Assembly: GCA_017307165.1 (NCBI GenBank)
Contig: JAFKGK010000003.1
Span: 124,001 to 188,000, forward strand
Direction of reading: 5' to 3'
DNA length: 64,000 nt
Source: Candidatus Melainabacteria bacterium
Lineage (GTDB): Bacteria; Cyanobacteriota; Vampirovibrionia; Obscuribacterales; Obscuribacteraceae
Shown: positions 9,452-17,419 of the stretch, one piece after another
Layout: each line of letters starts with the position of its first letter
Position numbering within the stretch: position 1 is the first letter of the stretch
Program-made: the position numbers and the translations under genes
The notes under the pieces: model-generated
What the model saw: only the letters and a program-made list of their open reading frames with translations
What the model was told of the DNA's origin: nothing
Databases searched by the model: none

Positions 9452-9489
9452 AACAAAAGATTCCTCTCAATTTTGAGAGGAGTCTTTTG
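9452..9489. terminator. Bidirectional terminator
   Basis: A stem of about 17 bp with a single T-G wobble and a short loop lies between the convergent VWA and lipoprotein genes, with T-rich flanks. Confidence 0.8.
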
Positions 9490-9521
9490 TACTTGTACAA
9501 ACTTGTTTTTGCGAGTTTTGT

Positions 9522-9920
9522 TTATTTACTATTTCTTGCCATGTCCCGATATTCGTCTTTTGCAGCCTCAGCATTGCGCTCGACTACCTTTTTTGAGATA
9601 TCTGCTTGTTTGTCTAAGTCTTTTAGAGTTTCAGCCTTGGACTTTTTAAGCGCCTGAGCTTGATCGTCCAAAGCGCCCTTGGCCAAATCGAGTTCTTCTT
9701 TCTTTTGTTCGATAGTTTGCAAGTCTACATCGGTCTTTTGCTCGATTGCTGATTTTAGGCCTTCGGTATGCCTTTCGACATATTTTTGCTGTGCTTCTGC
9801 TTGCTTATCGATGTCTTTTTCTCTTTCGGATAATTGCTTTGACTGTTCGCTGCACGCCGTCATCGCCGTCACCGACAAACCCAGCGTCAGCATCAATCTG
9901 GTTATGCTGCTAAAAGTCAT
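9522..9920 (-). CDS. Putative coiled-coil lipoprotein
   Basis: 132 residues starting at the ATG at 9920, which has GGAGG 5 nt upstream. A signal peptide ends in a lipobox-like AMTAC, predicting a lipid-anchored envelope protein. The mature part is almost wholly charged helix with many Lys, Glu, Gln and Asp and no Pro or Gly breaks, so a coiled coil is likely. Transcribed from promoter P3. No family recognised. Confidence 0.75.
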   Translation of the reverse strand: MTFSSITRLMLTLGLSVTAMTACSEQSKQLSEREKDIDKQAEAQQKYVERHTEGLKSAIEQKTDVDLQTIEQKKEELDLAKGALDDQAQALKKSKAETLKDLDKQADISKKVVERNAEAAKDEYRDMARNSK

Positions 9921-9944
9921 GATTACCTCCAATATTGATATATA

Positions 9945-9980
9945 AAAAAACCGCTCATCGACGACGGGCGGTCTTTTTAA
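9945..9980 (-). terminator. Terminator of the 10.0-kb gene, overlapping promoter P3
   Basis: On the minus strand a GC stem (GACCGC with GCGGT) is followed by a run of seven T. The -10 element of P3 lies inside the same hairpin. Confidence 0.6.
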
Positions 9981-9987
9981 AAGTTCC
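9963..9987 (-). promoter_or_regulatory. ECF-type promoter P3 (lipoprotein)
   Basis: Minus-strand GGAAC at 9987-9983, 17 nt, GTC at 9965-9963, 43 nt before the lipoprotein ATG. Confidence 0.75.
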
Positions 9988-10003
9988 ATTATTTACAACA
10001 AAC

Positions 10004-10543
10004 TCAAGCGGCTTCGCTCGCTTTGTCGGGATTAGCTTTGAGCTGCACCATGTTGTCTCCAGCTACCACTGCGAGTTTGCAGAGCTCTTGCAGTCGAACT
10101 TGTTGCTCCTGCAGGATGGTCTGGAGGTCGATGACATTGTTGGTGCTAGCAACCCTCATCATGGCATTGCGTGAGTCGATTGCTTGTAGATCCTGCAAGC
10201 TGTCCGCAAGGACTCGCATTACGCTCGAATCTCTTAAACCTGATTTTGATGGTTTACGCATCTTGAGTGAGAGGCCGGGATGAGTGTTAAACCATTCGAT
10301 TGCATCAAAAATGGCCTGGCGTGTCTCGAAGGCCATTGCATCCAACTCGGCAGCGCTGGCGAAGGTTGGAGGGTTATATGGTGGTAGGTCTTTTAGCGGC
10401 GTGGCCTCAAACTCATAGTTTTGGGCCGAGGCATTAGGTTGGCAAAGGATCAAGGCCAATATCTTTTTTGAGGCTGCCAAAATCTTGTCTTTTAGCTCGG
10501 CAAGATCGGATACGACATAGGCGACAAATCTGTTTGCTTGCAT
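10004..10543 (-). CDS. Hypothetical helical protein
   Basis: 179 residues from the ATG at 10543, which is preceded by GGGGG 8 nt upstream. An ATG at 10576 adds 11 residues but leaves only about 12 nt of leader after promoter P4 and no ribosome site. The protein is mainly helical with a Pro-rich linker (LKDLPPYNPPTF) near the middle and no clear signal peptide. I do not recognise the family. It is the only gene of its transcript and has a terminator just after it. Confidence 0.65.
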   Translation of the reverse strand: MQANRFVAYVVSDLAELKDKILAASKKILALILCQPNASAQNYEFEATPLKDLPPYNPPTFASAAELDAMAFETRQAIFDAIEWFNTHPGLSLKMRKPSKSGLRDSSVMRVLADSLQDLQAIDSRNAMMRVASTNNVIDLQTILQEQQVRLQELCKLAVVAGDNMVQLKANPDKASEAA

Positions 10544-10594
10544 AGTAATAGCCCCCGCCAACAAATAGCGAAACATGAGAGTGATGATCTAGCT

Positions 10595-10619
10595 GACTAT
10601 GGACTCAGCTAGTGGTTCC
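10595..10619 (-). promoter_or_regulatory. ECF-type promoter P4
   Basis: Minus-strand GGAAC at 10619-10615 (in GGGAACC), 17 nt, GTC at 10597-10595, facing the gene that ends at 10004. Confidence 0.75.
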
Positions 10620-10638
10620 CATAAAAATGCAAAAAAAA

Positions 10639-12255
10639 TCAGGAATCAGTTGCCAGGAGATTGGCTCCTAGACTAAATCCCAGAACCTGTGATGCATCGC
10701 CAGCGCTTGTCAACTCGCAGGCTGATAGATCTTGATTAGCGGGTCCATCTATTACCTGGCCTGTACAAGCAAATCTAGATCCATGGGCTGGGCAGTCAAA
10801 TGATTTTTCGAGTGCGTTCCAGCGGATGATGGCTTTGGCGTGCGGACAAACTGCCTGGCAGGCTCTGATCATGCCATTGGTGCCTTTGTATACAGCTACT
10901 TTATTGAGGTTGTGGGTAATTACTGCACCTTCGTCCTCTGGCATTTCACCTGGATCGTCAATCTGAGCAGCCAGATTGAGATGGTCTAGATATTGACATG
11001 CGGTGTTCCAATTTTCTTTTATATAATCACCAGTCGCACTGAGCCTTTTGCGATCCAATGAGTATATGGTGTGGTCCTTTAATGCTGTCTGCCGCTCTGT
11101 CTCGTCTTGAGCCAAAATAATATCGGCGCAGACTTTGGCTGCAATGGCTGACTGAGTCATGCCCATGCCCGATAGGCCAGTGGCGAACAAGACTCTGTCA
11201 CCAAAATTGGTGGCACGCCCAATAAATGGCAATCCGTCTACTGGCTCGACCACCTGGCCGGACCATCGGCATTCGACTGGGCCTAATCGAGCCGGGAGTT
11301 TGCGCGCAAAATTTTCAAGATCGTCAAAGATCTCATCGTAATTTTGTTTATGGCCAACTCTATGATCGCCGCCGCCGATCATTAAATAGGGTTTGTTCAC
11401 CCCATCCAAGACCATATGCTGAGTCCTTATATAGTGATAAGGTTCGTCATCTTGATATGACCACAGCAATGCGTCTGGATAAGCATCGACATCTAATAGT
11501 TCGCAAGCAATCACATAGGTGCGATAGGCAGTGAGCTTGGTATCAAGCACTGGTGACTCAAACACCGGGCTGCCAGTGGCGACTATCACCCAATCAGCAG
11601 TAATGGTGCAATCATTGGCGGCAGAGAGTATATATTTATGCTTGTCTGACTTGATATCCAAAATGTGTGTCTGAGTATAAATTTTGCCACCATTTTTTTT
11701 GACTGCTTTTATCAATCCAGTCATATACATGAGAGGTTGCAGCCGAGCCTGATGCGGTATGACAATACTGTTCTCATGTATCGTAGCTTCTGTAAGACCC
11801 AGGGCATGCATCTGCTCAAGCTCTGTCTGCATAGACTTTAAAAGTCTTTCGCCCTGGGCTTCGACATCCAAAGCAAACAGTTTGCCTGGGATGCGAGCAA
11901 AATCACAGGGTATGCTCTCTCTTTGTATTAGGTCTTGGATATAGTCTATAGCGTCTATGTGATCGTTGACTACTTTAATCAGGTCTCGCTTATCGTGTAG
12001 ATGGCTCAGATCTACATATTTTTTGTCCAAAATGGTGGAAAGGTGAGCCGTCGTCCGCATCGTCTGGCCACCTGCAATTGGTCCATCGTCTGTGATGATC
12101 ACTGAAAGTCCAGCACGGCTGAGCTCATAGGCAGTGACCAGGCCTGTTACCCCGCCACCGACCACGCAGACATTGCAAGTCGCATTATCACGGAGATTAG
12201 CAAAATCGTGCGTCTCGCTGTTTTTGAGCCACAGTGGCGTGGTGCCGTTATGCAT
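10639..12255 (-). CDS. FAD-dependent oxidoreductase with C-terminal Rieske domain
   Basis: 538 residues. A DAO-type FAD domain starts with the dinucleotide motif VVGGGVTG (32-39) and has GGGDHRVG and a second FAD-contact segment (GLPFIGRA). The last ~100 residues form a Rieske [2Fe-2S] domain with paired ligands CPH and CPAH. This fusion is known in predicted glycine/amino-acid oxidase-like proteins. The ATG at 12255 places the FAD motif at the usual distance; the ORF extends upstream to 12399 but that part looks non-coding. Substrate unknown. No GGAAC-N17-GTC promoter precedes it. Confidence 0.85.
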   Translation of the reverse strand: MHNGTTPLWLKNSETHDFANLRDNATCNVCVVGGGVTGLVTAYELSRAGLSVIITDDGPIAGGQTMRTTAHLSTILDKKYVDLSHLHDKRDLIKVVNDHIDAIDYIQDLIQRESIPCDFARIPGKLFALDVEAQGERLLKSMQTELEQMHALGLTEATIHENSIVIPHQARLQPLMYMTGLIKAVKKNGGKIYTQTHILDIKSDKHKYILSAANDCTITADWVIVATGSPVFESPVLDTKLTAYRTYVIACELLDVDAYPDALLWSYQDDEPYHYIRTQHMVLDGVNKPYLMIGGGDHRVGHKQNYDEIFDDLENFARKLPARLGPVECRWSGQVVEPVDGLPFIGRATNFGDRVLFATGLSGMGMTQSAIAAKVCADIILAQDETERQTALKDHTIYSLDRKRLSATGDYIKENWNTACQYLDHLNLAAQIDDPGEMPEDEGAVITHNLNKVAVYKGTNGMIRACQAVCPHAKAIIRWNALEKSFDCPAHGSRFACTGQVIDGPANQDLSACELTSAGDASQVLGFSLGANLLATDS

Positions 12256-12372
12256 GGTGTGCGCTCGCCAATTAGGATATATATAACGATGCGATTGTCT
12301 TTTAAATGCAACCAAAAGTTCCAATGACGCTGGATAAAACCATAAATTTTGAGAGATTTCCAAAAAATCTCG

Positions 12373-12397
12373 GGAACTTGTCCCTCCCTGCCTAGTC
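12373..12397 (+). promoter_or_regulatory. ECF-type promoter P5 (Ser/Thr kinase)
   Basis: GGAAC at 12373-12377 (in GGGAACTT), 17 nt, GTC at 12395-12397, 56 nt before the kinase ATG. Confidence 0.75.
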
Positions 12398-12452
12398 ATG
12401 CTTCTCGTAATATTGAAGGTAATAAAAATCCTGAGTGATTTTGGTGGAGACC

Positions 12453-13553
12453 ATGAGAAACGAAGCGCACAATCTGCATGTGCAAAACATAGTAAATGGA
12501 CCTGTGCGTAGGTTGCAGGCGGTTGGCAAATCGCAAGCGGATCATTCGGATTTGCAACCTGAGACTAACAAACGCTATTGCCTTATGTGCCGTCTCGAGT
12601 TTGTCGGGGCTGTTTCTCATTGTCCGCAGGATGGTACTCCACTTGTCGTGATGTCTGATCCCTTTATAGGATCTGTGGTGCAAGACAAATACCAGGTACT
12701 GCGTCAGGTGGGGCGTGGCGCGATGGGCACCGTCTATGCTGCCCGCGAACTTGATACAGATGCGATCATTGCTCTGAAGGTCCTCCACCGTAGTCTGGTT
12801 TCCGATTTGAGGGCTGTCAAACGCTTTCAAGCCGAAGCCTCTCACACCAGTCAACTGAGCAGTCCTCACACAATCTCTACCGAAGATTACGGATTTACCG
12901 ATGATGGTAGACCGTTCATGGCAATGGACTTCGTGGAGGGGCGTGGACTCAATACGATTTTGGATGATGAGACTATCGATTTAGCCAGGGGACTCAAAAT
13001 ACTGATCCAGATTGCTGACGGTCTGGCTCACGCACACGATCAAGGATTGGTGCATAGAGACGTCAAGCCGAGCAATATCATGATTGTCGCCGATGAAGCT
13101 ACGGGTGATGACATAGTAAAAATCGTCGACTTTGGGATCTCCAAATCCGTAATGGATATAGAAGAGTCAATTACGCAGACCGGCCAGGTTGTTGGCAGTC
13201 CTCTCTACATGAGTCCAGAACAATGCCTGGGCGATGTCCTCGATCACCGTACAGATATTTATTCGCTTGGTTGCTTGATGTACCACTTGCTTACTGGCAC
13301 TACGATGTTTCACGCAGAAACAGTCGTGGAGATGTTGCAAGCGCAAATCGGGCGAATGCCGCGGGCGATGTCCGCAGTCAAAAAAGACCTGCCTCGTGAT
13401 CTCGATCAGATCATGTACAAAGCAGTGGCCAAGGATCCTGCAATGAGATATCAATCAATGCAAGAATATGCTACCGCTTTGCGTTTGTGCTACATGCGCC
13501 TTTGCAATCGACCAAAAGTTCAAGTCGACACAGCCGATATTTCCGCTGCTTAA
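12453..13553 (+). CDS. Ser/Thr protein kinase with N-terminal zinc-ribbon motif
   Basis: 366 residues. An N-terminal CxxC (43-46) and CPQDG (Cys57) look like a zinc ribbon. The kinase domain follows with Gly-loop GRGAMG (88-93), Lys109 in ALKV, catalytic loop HRDVKPSN, DFG, and the activation-loop end SPLYMSPEQ. No transmembrane segment is seen, so it is cytosolic, unlike PknB. The ATG at 12453 is preferred (GGTGGAG close upstream); a GTG at 12435 is possible. Transcribed from P5. Confidence 0.9.
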   Translation: MRNEAHNLHVQNIVNGPVRRLQAVGKSQADHSDLQPETNKRYCLMCRLEFVGAVSHCPQDGTPLVVMSDPFIGSVVQDKYQVLRQVGRGAMGTVYAARELDTDAIIALKVLHRSLVSDLRAVKRFQAEASHTSQLSSPHTISTEDYGFTDDGRPFMAMDFVEGRGLNTILDDETIDLARGLKILIQIADGLAHAHDQGLVHRDVKPSNIMIVADEATGDDIVKIVDFGISKSVMDIEESITQTGQVVGSPLYMSPEQCLGDVLDHRTDIYSLGCLMYHLLTGTTMFHAETVVEMLQAQIGRMPRAMSAVKKDLPRDLDQIMYKAVAKDPAMRYQSMQEYATALRLCYMRLCNRPKVQVDTADISAA

Positions 13554-13580
13554 GTTTTTTACACGAGAGACGAGTGCAGG

Positions 13581-13609
13581 CGCCTGGCATTATTTTGTAA
13601 TGCCAGGCG
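13581..13609 (+). terminator. Terminator-like hairpin
   Basis: A perfect 12-bp stem (13581-13592 with 13598-13609) and a 5-nt loop lie 28 nt after the kinase stop codon, followed by a short T-run. Confidence 0.75.
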
Positions 13610-13639
13610 TTTGCATAAATGGCACCTAGTTTTGATGTG

Positions 13640-13664
13640 GGAACTCTCTGACGGGAGCCGGGTC
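13640..13664 (+). promoter_or_regulatory. ECF-type promoter P6
   Basis: GGAAC at 13640-13644, 17 nt, GTC at 13662-13664, 31 nt before the downstream ATG. Confidence 0.75.
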
Positions 13665-13694
13665 TTTCTGGCTGTCCGCAATCAGGAGGCTGAG

Positions 13695-14585
13695 ATGTTC
13701 AATTCAGCTAACAAATTATTGGTGATGACTGCATGCATAGCTGTGCTTCAGTCCACTCAAGATTTCAATCGACCCGTCATGGCCAAAAGGATCGTCAATC
13801 CCAATGTGGATGGCGCAGTCAAAGATATGGGCGGCACAGACACGAGCAAGACCAACAAAATGCTGGTCCCAGTGCAAGAGATTTCTCACAAGCAGGCTCA
13901 GGAAGATGCCAAAACAGCAAAAAATACGAGCAAGGTTGCAGGCGTCAAAATCACCGCAACTGATTTGCAGCCACCCGAAGACGAGAAGCCGATCAAAGGC
14001 TTTCACCCTATCAAACGCGCTCTCGCACCTATTATTAGATTGGAAAAAAATTCGGTTTTGCTGCATCAGCAGATTATGAAACTCAATGGTCCAATTGCAG
14101 CATTGCAGCCTACTATGAATGGATTGCACGGCAAAATGGATAAAGTAGACCAAAGAATGGCGACCATGGATACCCATTTGTTGCAAATGGACCACAATGT
14201 GCAGCAGGTCGGTAATAAAATGGGTGTGGTCGGTTCACAAATGGGAGCCGTGTCTAACGATATTTCGCAAATGCGCAAGGATTTGACTAAACTCAATGGT
14301 CCATTAAACAAACTCTTGGGGCCACTTTCCAATGTGGCCACTCCTCTAGAAGAGGTGCGTAATGAGCTCAATGACGTCAAAGCGCTCCTGGCATCAGTTT
14401 TATTGGCTATCGTCCTGGCTACAGTGATTATCGTAATTGGCACGCCGCTGGCCGCGATCTTTGTCTATAAAAATCGCAAAAAGTTTTTTCCAGATCTTGT
14501 GGATAAGGATCTGCCCGTGGTGCCTATCGATACCAATAAAGAAAATCGTGACAATCGTAAACTTGCAAAAGTCAGCAATAGCTAG
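13695..14585 (+). CDS. Membrane-anchored coiled-coil protein
   Basis: 296 residues starting 6 nt after AGGAGG. The N-terminal hydrophobic segment resembles a signal peptide. A central region has regularly spaced Met, Leu and Val over about 120 residues (for example MDKVDQRMATMDTHLLQMD), which predicts a long coiled coil. A C-terminal membrane helix (LLAIVLATVIIVIGTPLAAIFVY) is followed by a basic tail. It could be a periplasmic coiled-coil sensor or spacer anchored to the inner membrane. No family recognised. Transcribed from P6. Confidence 0.75.
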   Translation: MFNSANKLLVMTACIAVLQSTQDFNRPVMAKRIVNPNVDGAVKDMGGTDTSKTNKMLVPVQEISHKQAQEDAKTAKNTSKVAGVKITATDLQPPEDEKPIKGFHPIKRALAPIIRLEKNSVLLHQQIMKLNGPIAALQPTMNGLHGKMDKVDQRMATMDTHLLQMDHNVQQVGNKMGVVGSQMGAVSNDISQMRKDLTKLNGPLNKLLGPLSNVATPLEEVRNELNDVKALLASVLLAIVLATVIIVIGTPLAAIFVYKNRKKFFPDLVDKDLPVVPIDTNKENRDNRKLAKVSNS

Positions 14586-14631
14586 GCTTAGCAGTTTTAA
14601 CCCTCTCATCCTTTGCAACCGACTGTCTAGT

Positions 14632-14657
14632 GGAAACTTTTTTCCATTAAGTCAGTC
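14632..14657 (+). promoter_or_regulatory. ECF-type promoter P7, GGAAAC variant (GT20 synthase)
   Basis: GGAAAC at 14632-14637, 17 nt, GTC at 14655-14657. It carries one extra A in the -35 element but the same spacing to GTC, 36 nt before the synthase ATG. Confidence 0.6.
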
Positions 14658-14692
14658 GGGGCACGCAGAATAAAAATTGGAGAATGCAAGAT

Positions 14693-16018
14693 ATGCAATT
14701 AGTCTCTTATCGCGGCCCGTCCATGGCCGGTGGAGTGTCGGGCGCTTTTTCCTCTCTCTGGAATTGTATGATGCCCGAGATGGACTCATGGTGCTATATG
14801 GATGGCGCAGCCATCACTCAGATGAGCCGCCGCGGCGAATCAGTCATTGATTCGATGCCGCAATACATCATTGATGGTCACTACAATTTTTGCAATTCTT
14901 TCATATGGCCTGTCATGCACGATATGCCCGAAAGAGTAGATTATATTGCTCATGATAGGGCTCTCTACAGAGAGTTTAATCGCTTACTGGCCGATGCCAT
15001 CAAGACCGCTCGCAAGCCGCGGGCTCAATTTGTCCAGGACTATCAGCTTGCTTTGATACCAGGTCTGATTGCATCCTCTGGTTATCCAAGCATGATTTTT
15101 TGGCATATACCCTGGCCCAAGCACGTCGCAGCAATGCATGTGCCACCTATAGTCGAGCTTGTGCGTTCAATGATCAAATGCGATGTTGTCGGATTCCATA
15201 CTGCCGAGTATGCCGACAATTTCAGACAATTTGCCATGGCTCACATCCCCGAGTTGCGTAATGGTCGCCTGTCCATGCCACAATTGGCTGTTCGTCCGCT
15301 CGGTATCAACAACGACAGTTGGTCTCTCAATGCTGCTGCCAAAATGCATTTGTTTGATACCCCGCAGCTTGTCGGTCTCGATCGAAAGCAGATAATTCTT
15401 TCTGTGGAAAGAGCCGATTACACCAAGGGTGTACTCGAAAGAATGGACGCCATCAGAGCCTTTTTTAATAAATACGAACATCTGCGTGATAAGGTCTCCT
15501 TTGTCCAGGTGTGCGGTAAAACCAGACCAGGCTTGCGCCATTTTGATGCCTACTGGAAAGAACTAGAAGCTGCAGAGGCTGCTTTGCGCGTGGAGTTTGA
15601 TCTTGATAAAAATGGAGTCAACGGAGAGTTTCGTCCTCTTGTATGGCTTAAAGATCCGCTTAAACCTACACATCTATCGCTTCTTTATAGGGATGCCGCA
15701 GCGATGCTGGTAAATCCGATCCGTGATGGTCTCAATTTGACAGCCAAGGAGTTTGTCTTGACTCAGACCAAAAACGCTGCTCCTCTCTTGCTTTCGCGAG
15801 GTGCAGGATCGTTTGAAGAAATGGGGCGATATTCGCTCGAGGTCAAGCCGGACTCTCCCGGCCAGGTTGCGCACACAATCAATCGTGCCCTTGCTATGGG
15901 TGATGCCGAAAAGAGATATCGTCACCGTAAGCTCGTGCGCGCTATGGAGAGCAACACCTTGCAAGATTGGTGGATGTCTTTTGTCGAAGACCGCCAACTC
16001 GCCGTAAAGCGAAGCTAG
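14693..16018 (+). CDS. otsA: GT20 glycosyltransferase, probable trehalose-6-phosphate synthase
   Basis: 442 residues. Family-20 motifs are clear: the N-terminal glycine loop GGVSGAF, HIPWP, GFHTAEYADNF, the donor-binding ERADYTKGV and RDGLNLTAKEF near the C-terminus. It would join UDP-glucose and glucose-6-phosphate, making the precursor of the stress protectant trehalose. Glucosylglycerol-phosphate synthase is in the same family and cannot be ruled out. The ATG at 14693 is preferred: GGAG is 10 nt upstream but only 1 nt from the ATG at 14684. No phosphatase (otsB) is adjacent. Transcribed from P7. Confidence 0.88.
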   Translation: MQLVSYRGPSMAGGVSGAFSSLWNCMMPEMDSWCYMDGAAITQMSRRGESVIDSMPQYIIDGHYNFCNSFIWPVMHDMPERVDYIAHDRALYREFNRLLADAIKTARKPRAQFVQDYQLALIPGLIASSGYPSMIFWHIPWPKHVAAMHVPPIVELVRSMIKCDVVGFHTAEYADNFRQFAMAHIPELRNGRLSMPQLAVRPLGINNDSWSLNAAAKMHLFDTPQLVGLDRKQIILSVERADYTKGVLERMDAIRAFFNKYEHLRDKVSFVQVCGKTRPGLRHFDAYWKELEAAEAALRVEFDLDKNGVNGEFRPLVWLKDPLKPTHLSLLYRDAAAMLVNPIRDGLNLTAKEFVLTQTKNAAPLLLSRGAGSFEEMGRYSLEVKPDSPGQVAHTINRALAMGDAEKRYRHRKLVRAMESNTLQDWWMSFVEDRQLAVKRS

Positions 16019-16037
16019 CCCAAGAGCGATAAATAAA

Positions 16038-16066
16038 AGAAGACCGGCTCCTGGAGCCGGTCTTCT
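16038..16066 (+). terminator. Terminator hairpin after the GT20 gene
   Basis: A perfect 13-bp stem (16038-16050 with 16054-16066) with a 3-nt loop, 19 nt after the stop codon. Confidence 0.8.
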
Positions 16067-16120
16067 GCTGTGGGGAAGAAAAGATCCTAAATCAGATGCG
16101 ATGCCTTTTTTGTGGATTTG

Positions 16121-16145
16121 GGAACTAGGAGCATCGCCTTGCGTC
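16121..16145 (+). promoter_or_regulatory. ECF-type promoter P8 (holin-like/GlsB-like genes)
   Basis: GGAAC at 16121-16125 (in GGGAACTA), 17 nt, GTC at 16143-16145 (in CGTC), 29 nt before the ATG. Confidence 0.78.
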
Positions 16146-16173
16146 TCAAAGAGGGCTTCAGGAGGAAGGGATC

Positions 16174-16566
16174 ATGGGATTGATAATCAGGTTATTGCTA
16201 ACAGCAGCAGCTTTTGTTTTCATTCTGCCTCTCATACAGGGTATTGATTTTCATGGCAACTACGGCGCTGCTCTAGTGCTTTCGTTGGTATTTGGTTTGA
16301 TGCTCTGGCTGGTGGAGTTGAGTGCAGTGGCACTGTCTGCGGTGGTAACAGTATCGTCATTAGGTCTATCGCTCCTCTGGCTTATTCCCTTGTGGATACT
16401 TGGTTTTTGGCTATTGCCGGCTTTTGCTTTGATGCTGACGGCCGACGTGATGCCCCAATACCTTTCCATTTCGGGATTTGGTCCTGCTGCTATAGCTGGT
16501 ATCGTCATGCTTTTGATCGGGTCGCTTACATCAGGGATCTATCGCCAACCGCGTACTGCTGAGTAA
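16174..16566 (+). CDS. Holin-like integral membrane protein
   Basis: 130 residues with four predicted membrane helices and very few charges, similar in layout to the phage-holin family IV/YvlD-type small membrane proteins that often appear in stress regulons. AGGAGG lies 8 nt upstream of the ATG. It is followed 104 nt later by the GlsB-like gene, probably on the same transcript from P8. The biochemical role is not known for the family. Confidence 0.75.
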   Translation: MGLIIRLLLTAAAFVFILPLIQGIDFHGNYGAALVLSLVFGLMLWLVELSAVALSAVVTVSSLGLSLLWLIPLWILGFWLLPAFALMLTADVMPQYLSISGFGPAAIAGIVMLLIGSLTSGIYRQPRTAE

Positions 16567-16670
16567 CCAGGACGTGGGCTCTAGCTCCAAAGAGCACCAA
16601 AGAGCCTCTCTGGATGAAGAAAATATTTGAACAAACAAAGTGGATTTTAAATTTTAGTGAGGATAAAGCA

Positions 16671-16937
16671 ATGGGTATTTTAGGTTTGATCTTGTTTATA
16701 GTTACTGCTGCTGTTTGCGCTTTGATCGCTGACAGACTTGTTCCGGGGCGTATCCCAGGTGGTTTCTTTACCGCTTTTATCTTTGGCCTATTTGGCGCCT
16801 GGGTCGGTGGCGGTTTGATGGGTAGCGTAGGCCCCGACTTTGGTGGCGTTTCTCTGCTCCCGACCATCGTCGGTTCGGCTGTAGTGATATTCCTGTTTTC
16901 ATTGCTTAGTGGCCAGCTCAAAGGCAGGGTCAACTAA
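16671..16937 (+). CDS. GlsB/YeaQ/YmgE-family membrane protein
   Basis: 88 residues, three membrane helices with the family pattern: an N-terminal helix (GLILFIVTAAVCALIADRL), the polar turn VPGRIPGGF, glycine-rich GLFGAWVGGGLMG, and a last helix. This 'transglycosylase-associated' family is tied to general stress responses in several phyla, although its activity is unknown. The ATG at 16671 follows GAGGA by 7 nt; the in-frame ATG at 16614 would add an unrelated polar extension. Confidence 0.85.
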   Translation: MGILGLILFIVTAAVCALIADRLVPGRIPGGFFTAFIFGLFGAWVGGGLMGSVGPDFGGVSLLPTIVGSAVVIFLFSLLSGQLKGRVN

Positions 16938-16960
16938 GTATCCTGATGGGACAGAGAGGA

Positions 16961-16995
16961 GAAGAGGGCTCGGCTTGCCGGGCCCTCTTCTTTTG
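16961..16995 (+). terminator. Rho-independent terminator after the GlsB-like gene
   Basis: A 10-bp GC-rich stem (16961-16970 with 16983-16992) with a small inner hairpin, followed by TTTT. Confidence 0.85.
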
Positions 16996-17011
16996 TCTGC
17001 TTGCGTGAAAC

Positions 17012-17115
17012 AAAAAAACGGGGCATTAGCCCCGTTTTTACGACCTTGTGTGCTTGATGGTTTAAAGAGTCCGAAGATGTCGGCTACTAATTTTTTGCAC
17101 TCAGGCCTTTCCTGT
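17012..17115 (-). ncRNA. Candidate stress-induced small RNA
   Basis: Promoter P9 points leftward into a stretch with no plausible gene. The start site expected 7-8 nt after the -10 is near 17115. The transcript would end about 104 nt later at a perfect 11-bp hairpin followed on this strand by seven T. The minus-strand ORF running through the area passes straight through the terminator, starts upstream of the expected RNA start and has no protein-like features. Prediction only; the exact ends are estimates. Confidence 0.45.
17013..17040. terminator. Strong bidirectional terminator
   Basis: A perfect 11-bp stem (17015-17025 with 17030-17040) and a 4-nt loop, with A-tract and T-tract flanks that work on both strands. 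Confidence 0.85.
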
Positions 17116-17122
17116 TTTGATA

Positions 17123-17147
17123 GACATAGATTGCCCATATCGGTTCC
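17123..17147 (-). promoter_or_regulatory. ECF-type promoter P9 (faces the small RNA candidate)
   Basis: Minus-strand GGAAC at 17147-17143 (in GGGAACC), 17 nt, GTC at 17125-17123. No coding gene follows before the terminator. Confidence 0.6.
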
Positions 17148-17264
17148 CAAGATATCGCAAAAATTTTGAAACTTTCCCAAAATAATCTTGGTACCTATCA
17201 GGACTATGTGGGCAAGTACAAATGATGCATCTCAAGGCGTTTGCATAAAAAATTCAGAAATTAT

Positions 17265-17289
17265 GGAACTTTTAAGGAACCAGTAGGTC
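17265..17289 (+). promoter_or_regulatory. ECF-type promoter P10
   Basis: GGAAC at 17265-17269 (in GGAACTT), 17 nt, GTC at 17287-17289. The gene starts 130 nt later, so the leader is about 120 nt. It holds two small hairpins (17356-17372 and 17379-17392). Confidence 0.65.
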
Positions 17290-17344
17290 GAACTTAAAAG
17301 CTGACCCATGAGGGTGAAGCACTTCTTTGTCACTTGAATTTTCA

Positions 17345-17369
17345 GACATACAAATACCGGACCTGTTCC
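17345..17369 (-). promoter_or_regulatory. Possible ECF-type promoter P11, antisense to the P10 leader
   Basis: Minus-strand GGAAC at 17369-17365, 17 nt, GTC at 17347-17345. It faces P10 and has no gene in front of it. Its GGAAC overlaps a leader hairpin, so a chance match is possible. Confidence 0.35.
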
Positions 17370-17419
17370 GGTTGTTTTGCTCCATTTGGAGCCTCGTTCA
17401 TAGATAGGTGGTATCAAAC

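Noticed and set aside
12298..12322. Minus-strand GGAACTT before the FAD-Rieske gene
   Set aside because: No GTC at the fixed spacing. Distance to the start would fit but the -10 is missing.
16899..17180. Minus-strand ORF of 93 codons in the spacer
   Set aside because: It runs through two strong terminators and into the end of the GlsB-like gene, and has no ribosome site or protein-like pattern. The promoter there fits a small RNA better.
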